Shown: positions 24,502 to 32,321 of the stretch, piece by piece
How the letters are laid out: every line of letters begins with the position of its first letter
Numbering within the stretch: position 1 is the stretch's first letter
NCBI GenBank assembly: GCA_900552155.1
Contig: URYU01000004.1
Span: 1-32,321 of the forward strand
Length of the DNA: 32,321 nt
From: an uncultured Collinsella sp.
GTDB taxonomy: Bacteria; Actinomycetota; Coriobacteriia; Coriobacteriales; Coriobacteriaceae
Direction of reading: 5' to 3'
Program-made: the position numbers and the translations under genes
Notes under the pieces: model-generated
What the model was told of the DNA's origin: nothing
What the model saw: the letters and a program-made list of their open reading frames with translations, nothing else
Database searches by the model: none

Positions 24502-25410
24502 ATGCGGCCCGGGGGCACTCAGACAAAGCATGGCGCCGCGGTGCGCATGCGGCGCCGGTTGGGCCTGGCGCCTCGGGCGTATGCGCTGCTGTCCTGTTCG
24601 CTGGCGCTGGTCGTTGCCGGCGTTTCTGCCTACGGTTTGGCCGTGCCACCTATGGTGCAGGCGCGTACCGCGCGCGAGCTGCGCATGGGGCATAAGGCCA
24701 AAAGCGATTTGGGCACCACAACCGGATACGCCTGGGCGAGTGTAGTCACGCACGTCGTGTTTGATGTCGACGACGCGGGCGGCGCCGATGCGCCGGACAA
24801 CGAGATCACGCTTGCCAACGGCAAGACCATCGTGCTCACCAACACCAAGATCATCCATCACCTTTCCGATAACAGTGTTTCGGCCGTCGTAAACAAGGCC
24901 GAGGAGCAAAAGGGTCAGGATGCGCAGCAATCGGGGAAACCTGGCGGCTCCGGTTCGTCTGGTTCCGGCTCCGATTCGTCGAACTCGAGCAGTGGTTCCG
25001 GTTCGGGCTCCGCCTCTGGCGGTGGATCTTCGAGTGATAGCTCGACGGACGGTGGTATCGGCGGGGACGCGGGCTCTGGTGGCCTCTCGGCTGCCGAGGA
25101 GGAGAGTATTCACGGCTGGCTCGTGACCAAATACAACATGCTCGATGGCTATGTCGCCCGCGCCAACAGCGTGGTTTCGACCTATAACGCTACGGGGGAT
25201 TATGAACCGTGCAAGAGACTGGTCAGAGAGATGTATGTCATCCGCGCAGAGTTTGGTCGACAGACATTTCCGACCAAGTCGAAGTGGTACAAGCAGTTTG
25301 GCAATTTGTGGGGCTGCTACACTAATTTATGCATATGGGTCGAACGCTGTGGTGATGACGACATTGCGCTCAATAACTTCAACAATAGTCTGGCGGCGAT
25401 CGTCCTATGA
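24502..25410 (+). CDS. Membrane-anchored protein with Ser/Gly-rich linker, first gene of kinase/FHA cassette
   Basis: A 302-residue protein I do not recognise. A basic N-terminus (RMRRR) precedes one membrane helix at about 28-50 (ALLSCSLALVVAGVSAYGLAV), so the rest should lie outside the cell. A domain of about 90 residues follows (VTHVVFDVDD, then NEITLANGKTIVLTNTKIIHH), then a linker of about 60 residues almost entirely Ser, Gly and Asp, then a C-terminal domain of about 110 residues with aromatic and Cys residues (NLWGCYTNLCIWVERCGDD). The linker looks like a flexible spacer or wall-spanning segment. The ATG at 24502 has GGAGGAG six bases upstream; an in-frame ATG at 24451 lies within the hairpin leader and lacks a ribosome site. 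Its stop overlaps the kinase start as ATGA, so it is probably the sensor or substrate of that kinase (inference). Confidence 0.85.
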   Translation: MRPGGTQTKHGAAVRMRRRLGLAPRAYALLSCSLALVVAGVSAYGLAVPPMVQARTARELRMGHKAKSDLGTTTGYAWASVVTHVVFDVDDAGGADAPDNEITLANGKTIVLTNTKIIHHLSDNSVSAVVNKAEEQKGQDAQQSGKPGGSGSSGSGSDSSNSSSGSGSGSASGGGSSSDSSTDGGIGGDAGSGGLSAAEEESIHGWLVTKYNMLDGYVARANSVVSTYNATGDYEPCKRLVREMYVIRAEFGRQTFPTKSKWYKQFGNLWGCYTNLCIWVERCGDDDIALNNFNNSLAAIVL

Positions 25411-27242
25411 CGAACGACCTCGCTTCTGCGGCAGCCCAGTCGCTCAACCGTGATCCCATGGTGGGCCTGCGCCTGGCGCGCATCGACGGGTTTGAGCCGG
25501 CCGTCGCCCTGGGCACGGACGAGCTTCCCGCCTACCTGCGCCGTTTTACGATGCTGTTTGCCGATGACGCCACCATGCGCCGCGGCGGTATCGGCCGTGT
25601 GACGCGTGCCGTCAACGCGCAGGGCGAGGCCATGGCGCTCAAGCAGCTCATCTTGCCAACGCGCGACGAATTTGATGACGATGTCGCCCACGAGGCGCTG
25701 GTCGCCAAGTTCAAGGCGGCGTTTCGCGAGGAATATGAATGCCATCGTGCCCTTTCGGGCCTTAAGGGCTTTCCCCGATTATACGGGTGGGGCGAGGTCG
25801 ACGGCGTGCCCGCGATTGTCATGGAATGGGTCGCGGGCGAGACGCTCGCCCGCCTGCGCCCGCGCCTTGCCGTGGACGATGCCGGTCGCCTGTCGCCGCT
25901 CGTGGCCGCTCGCCTGGGCCGCGACCTGTTCGACCTGCTCTGCCGCATGAACCTGGTGGGGGAGGGCTTCGTCCATCGCGACATCTCGCCTGCCAATATT
26001 ATGGTTCGCACGGCGCGCCTGCCGCTCGCTCAACAACTTGCCGCGGGCACGTTCGATTTGTGCCTCATCGACTTTGGCTCGTCGCTGGCGCTCGAGCCCA
26101 CCTCTGCGGTGGCGGGAACCGGCGGCAAGGAGTCCTTTACCGAGCGCTACGCCACGTTGCGCCGCGCGACGGTTGCCTACGCTCCGCCCGAGATGCTCAC
26201 CGACGATATTGTCGACCTGCGCGTTTTGCGCATGTCGCCGGCAATCGACGTGTATGCCGCGGCGAGCACGGTCTATGAGCTCATCGCCGGTGTTGCACCG
26301 TACGAGGTGGCACCGAGCACATCGGGTTCGCGCAAAAAGACGCGCGATATTGCCAGCCCCTATCGTCTCAAGATGGATACGCGCCCCGACTATCCCGTTG
26401 GCGCCCACGCGCCCGGTTGCGATCTAACCCAGCTGCTCCGGCGTGAGCCCGATGTGGCGCTCGCTGCCGCCGAGCAGGCACAGCAGATGGGGCTCGAGCC
26501 GGACTCCGAGGAGCTTCGCGACGCGCTGGCATTTGTCGATGCCCAGTTGTTCGACGTGGTCATGGCCTGCCTGTCGTGTAATCAGGGCGATCGTCCCGAG
26601 CCCGCCGCGGTGGAGGCGGCGCTTACGACGTTTTGCGACCACTATGCGCAAAACGTCGGTCGCTCGCTTCGCGGCGAGCCGCTCACGCCCTGTCCCATGG
26701 ATGCGTCCGGTCGCGTGGCCCGTCGCGCCGCGATGATCGGTGCAGCGGCTGTCTGCGGCCTCGTGTGGGCCGTTGTGGTGGTGTCGGCGGCACTGCTGGT
26801 GTCGGGTGCTCGTGTGGCGGTTGCCGTGGGGCACATTTCGTGGTCCGGCACGCTGCCGGGTATCGTTGCCGCGCTCGCGCTGGCACTGCCGGGCATGGCG
26901 GGCATTGCCGCCGGTGCCATGGCGCACGATCGTCGCACGGGGTTCCTGCATGGCGTGCTGGCGCTTTCTGCCTGCGAGGTTCCGGTGCTGATTGCGGTTG
27001 CCTGCACCGTGTTTTCCCAGCACGCCGTAGTGAGCGGCTTTGTTGCCGCCTTAATTGCAACATACGCGCTCGTATGGTTTTTGCTGTCGATGGGTTTTGC
27101 CTTTGAGCTTCCCGTCGCGGCGCCGCGGCGCGCAAAAACCCAGACGGCGACGCCGCTTGCCGGTGATGCCGCGGCGGTTCGCGCCTTTGTCGGGGCGACC
27201 GAGACGTTGTCCGATACGAGTTCAACGACCAAGGAGGTCTAG
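25407..27242 (+). CDS. Ser/Thr protein kinase-like protein with C-terminal membrane helices
   Basis: A 611-residue protein. The kinase domain covers about residues 50-400: a loose glycine loop GGIGRVTRA, Lys79 in MALKQL, HRDISPANIMV with Asp192, DFG at 222-224, and APPEM. The usual HRDxK lysine is replaced by Ser (HRDIS), which is atypical for bacterial Ser/Thr kinases but leaves the catalytic Asp, Asn and DFG intact, so activity is plausible. A helical region (about 340-430) follows, then four or five membrane helices (about 437-580). Like the kinase at 17180 it lacks an outer sensor domain. It overlaps the upstream gene's stop by four bases. Its final codons contain the AAGGAGG that serves the next gene, so all three are tightly coupled. 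Its substrate is probably a cassette partner (inference). Confidence 0.9.
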   Translation: MTNDLASAAAQSLNRDPMVGLRLARIDGFEPAVALGTDELPAYLRRFTMLFADDATMRRGGIGRVTRAVNAQGEAMALKQLILPTRDEFDDDVAHEALVAKFKAAFREEYECHRALSGLKGFPRLYGWGEVDGVPAIVMEWVAGETLARLRPRLAVDDAGRLSPLVAARLGRDLFDLLCRMNLVGEGFVHRDISPANIMVRTARLPLAQQLAAGTFDLCLIDFGSSLALEPTSAVAGTGGKESFTERYATLRRATVAYAPPEMLTDDIVDLRVLRMSPAIDVYAAASTVYELIAGVAPYEVAPSTSGSRKKTRDIASPYRLKMDTRPDYPVGAHAPGCDLTQLLRREPDVALAAAEQAQQMGLEPDSEELRDALAFVDAQLFDVVMACLSCNQGDRPEPAAVEAALTTFCDHYAQNVGRSLRGEPLTPCPMDASGRVARRAAMIGAAAVCGLVWAVVVVSAALLVSGARVAVAVGHISWSGTLPGIVAALALALPGMAGIAAGAMAHDRRTGFLHGVLALSACEVPVLIAVACTVFSQHAVVSGFVAALIATYALVWFLLSMGFAFELPVAAPRRAKTQTATPLAGDAAAVRAFVGATETLSDTSSTTKEV

Positions 27243-27245
27243 GCC

Positions 27246-28184
27246 ATGGCATCTCAAATCGAGCTCACCCCGTGCGGGGCCATGTTCGACATCTTTAAAC
27301 GCGCAGCGCACCTGAGCCATATCGAGCTATGTGGCATGGTGCTTTCGAGCCGTCCGCTGGCCGATGGCCGTAGCCCCCAGAGCCGCGCCGCCGATCGCTC
27401 CTGGGTCTCGCGTTTTATCGTGCGCGCTCCGGTCGGTACGCTGCAGGAGCGTTATTTTGCCGATTACGGCACCTCGGCCGCGCGCATCATGTCGCATCTG
27501 GCCCTGCGCCGCCGCAATCCCATGAATGCCACGGCGGTGATCAACATGGTGTGCGGGCCCGCCGGCGAGCCCATGGTGCGGGCGCTCGAGGAATGCCATC
27601 AGGATACGAGCCTCTACCGTAATGCGGTCGAGCGCCTGTCGCAGGTGGCGGAGCTTATGCCCGCCGAGCGTGCCGAGGCCGTGCTGGTGCTGTTTGTCGC
27701 CGTTGGCTGCTCGGCGGATGTCCGCTTGTCGGTGACCTATGCCATCGACTACGCTCATGCGACCTGTGGCGTCGCCACGTCGACGCCGCGCTCGCTGAGC
27801 ACCTCGACGGTCACGGGCGATCACGAGGCGGCGCCTGCGCACCCGCTGGGCCTGCTTCGCGTGCAAGGCGGTTACGTGGTAAGTGCCCCGCGCTGGATTC
27901 AGCCGAGTGAGGAAGGCGTTGAGATCGGCGCGCTGGCAACGGGGGAGGGTGACATCACCGACGTCGGCGACGACGTCTCGGCCCGTCATGCCCATATCTG
28001 GTGCGACGATTCTGGCACATGGTTTGTCGAGGACCTGGCGTCCACTAACGGCACCGTGGTGGTAAACGGGGCCACGAGTGTGTGTATTCAAGTAGAGCCT
28101 GGCCGCTCCGCCCAGCTCAACCCCGGCGACGAGCTCAAACTCGGCGAATCCACCACCTACGCCATCCTCCTCGGCGCCCTCTAG
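27246..28184 (+). CDS. FHA-domain protein with unknown N-terminal domain
   Basis: A 312-residue soluble protein, third gene of the cassette. Residues 1-190 form a mixed helical domain I do not recognise (FKRAAHLSHIELCGMVLSS, VERLSQVAELMPAERAEAV). A Ser/Thr-rich link (STPRSLSTSTVTGDHE) leads to a C-terminal FHA domain from about 205. The later phosphothreonine-contact motifs are present (SARHAHIW and ASTNGTVV), but the GR motif, whose Arg contacts the phosphate, reads GALATGEGD, so the Arg is missing. Binding may be altered or phospho-independent. The ATG at 27246 follows AAGGAGG, which overlaps the end of the kinase gene. The kinase-FHA pairing suggests it reads the kinase's phosphorylation. 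A perfect 37-bp inverted repeat begins 12 bases after the stop and probably ends the transcript. Confidence 0.88.
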   Translation: MASQIELTPCGAMFDIFKRAAHLSHIELCGMVLSSRPLADGRSPQSRAADRSWVSRFIVRAPVGTLQERYFADYGTSAARIMSHLALRRRNPMNATAVINMVCGPAGEPMVRALEECHQDTSLYRNAVERLSQVAELMPAERAEAVLVLFVAVGCSADVRLSVTYAIDYAHATCGVATSTPRSLSTSTVTGDHEAAPAHPLGLLRVQGGYVVSAPRWIQPSEEGVEIGALATGEGDITDVGDDVSARHAHIWCDDSGTWFVEDLASTNGTVVVNGATSVCIQVEPGRSAQLNPGDELKLGESTTYAILLGAL

Positions 28185-28195
28185 CCAGTCCTGCC

Positions 28196-28285
28196 AAATG
28201 ATCCCTTGGGGACGGAGGAAAACGGATCGCCGGGGTCGAACACCTCTTCGGCGATCCGTTTTCCTCCGTCCCCAAGGGATCATTT
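28196..28285. repeat. Perfect 37-bp inverted repeat, bidirectional terminator or REP-like element
   Basis: Bases 28196-28232 are the exact reverse complement of 28249-28285, with a 16-nt loop at 28233-28248. The right arm runs into TTTTT (28283-28287) and the left arm starts with AAA, so it would terminate from both sides. Each arm contains GATCC and GGATC about 20 bp apart, giving a nested palindrome. After an interruption a CTGCC/GGCAG pair (28191-28195, 28294-28298) continues the symmetry. Such length and perfection exceed a normal terminator and suggest a mobile REP- or MITE-like unit (inference). Confidence 0.9.
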
Positions 28286-28306
28286 TTGCTCCCGGCAGTC
28301 ACCTAA

Positions 28307-28365
28307 GGTAAACCTTTACCGCCCGCCTATATTTGCCGAAATATGGCTTGGCGGCGGGGTACAAT
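28307..28365 (+). promoter_or_regulatory. Promoter and operator candidates for pyruvate:ferredoxin oxidoreductase
   Basis: A -10 candidate TACAAT lies at 28360-28365, with no good -35. Two palindromes precede it: GGTAAA-CC-TTTACC (28307-28320) and ATATTT-GCCG-AAATAT (28329-28344). The second covers where a -35 would be, the right place for a repressor or activator site. No regulator gene is adjacent. The -10 is 282 bp upstream of the ATG, implying a long leader. Confidence 0.5.
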
Positions 28366-28646
28366 AAGCCCGCATGCGGATTTCCGTTGCGGGCGCTTCC
28401 CATCGCCGGGGCGTGCCCGGGAGCATCCGGCATGCGGCCTTTGCGGCGCTCGGCCATGTGCAAGACGGGTAGCTGGGCCTGTGGAGCGCATTTACCGCCC
28501 CGCACCTCGGCATGCTTTCTCTCCACGCCATGTACCTGCTGCTCAGTCTGCCTGCCAGATGATCGGAAGCAACAGCGAAAATCCCATCACGCCAACATCC
28601 CGGCAATCGCCGGGGCCTGTATACCTATATGAGAGGAGAGGGGTAT
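28366..28646 (+). other. Long GC-rich, structured 5' leader without recognisable gene
   Basis: About 280 bases lie between the promoter candidate and the oxidoreductase ATG. Several stems can be drawn: GCCCGCA with TGCGGGC (28368-28394 region), GTGGAG with CTCCAC across about 40 nt (about 28480-28536), and CCGGC-AATC-GCCGG near 28611. Short open frames exist on both strands but have no ribosome site or protein-like composition. No known riboswitch consensus (cobalamin, T-box, GEMM, fluoride, preQ1) matches. It may be a structured regulatory RNA or a decayed gene. Confidence 0.4.
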
Positions 28647-32267
<3,621 letters not shown>

Positions 32268-32321
32268 GCCATACAACGAACCTTACTCATGTCATAAATA
32301 GCAGAAGCGCCGCCCGGATGG

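Noticed and set aside
28366..28646. Known riboswitch or small protein gene in the leader
   Set aside because: No match to cobalamin, T-box, GEMM, fluoride or preQ1 consensus, and the short frames lack ribosome sites; kept only as an unexplained structured leader.

Overview
The window reads as chromosome of a GC-rich anaerobic actinomycete of the class Coriobacteriia, most likely Collinsella or a close relative. Supporting evidence: a pyruvate:ferredoxin oxidoreductase and other Fe-S redox enzymes, a mannose-family PTS with its DUF956 companion, and an actinobacterial FHA / PP2C phosphatase / SEDS / PBP / PASTA-kinase cluster. The genus is an inference from gene content and codon use; no database was searched.

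Layout. 1-4890: a DUF5692-type membrane protein (cut by the window edge) and a TetR regulator on the minus strand, divergent from a 924-residue Fe-S/FAD oxidoreductase. Two identical TTGAC-N5-GTCAA palindromes lie between them. A hypA gene follows. 4891-8512: an AT-rich control region, then manX-manY-manZ, a terminator, and manO (DUF956). 8513-8830: tRNA-Arg(CCT) between terminators. 8831-19033 (minus strand): a six-gene phospho-signalling and cell-wall operon, transcribed as polytopic kinase, FhaA, FhaB, PP2C phosphatase, a single-polypeptide SEDS-PBP fusion, and PASTA kinase. 19178-24259: a YcxB-like membrane protein, dnaX, an unknown membrane-anchored protein on the opposite strand, ybaB and recR. 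24502-28184: a second, compact phospho-signalling cassette (membrane-anchored Ser/Gly-rich protein, polytopic kinase, FHA protein). 28185-28646: a 37-bp perfect inverted repeat, a palindrome at a promoter, and a structured leader. 28647-32267: pyruvate:ferredoxin oxidoreductase.

How the genes work together. The large minus-strand operon has the content of the Mycobacterium pknB locus, which couples Ser/Thr phosphorylation to elongation and division: kinases phosphorylate, PP2C reverses, FHA proteins read phosphothreonine, and the SEDS glycosyltransferase and class B PBP transpeptidase make peptidoglycan. Here polymerase and transpeptidase are one chain. The cassette at 24.5-28.2 kb repeats the kinase-plus-FHA logic with a different surface protein and degenerate catalytic and FHA motifs; it is the best candidate for an undescribed system. 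The man operon handles sugar uptake, and the oxidoreductases and HypA fit a fermentative, hydrogen- and ferredoxin-based metabolism.

Most striking observations: the SEDS-PBP fusion; the kinase/FHA cassette; an abrupt codon-usage switch about one third of the way into the pyruvate:ferredoxin oxidoreductase gene (recombinant gene or assembly chimera); the perfect 37-bp inverted repeat; and a shared TGnTACACT promoter element in front of the tRNA, the cell-wall operon and the cassette.
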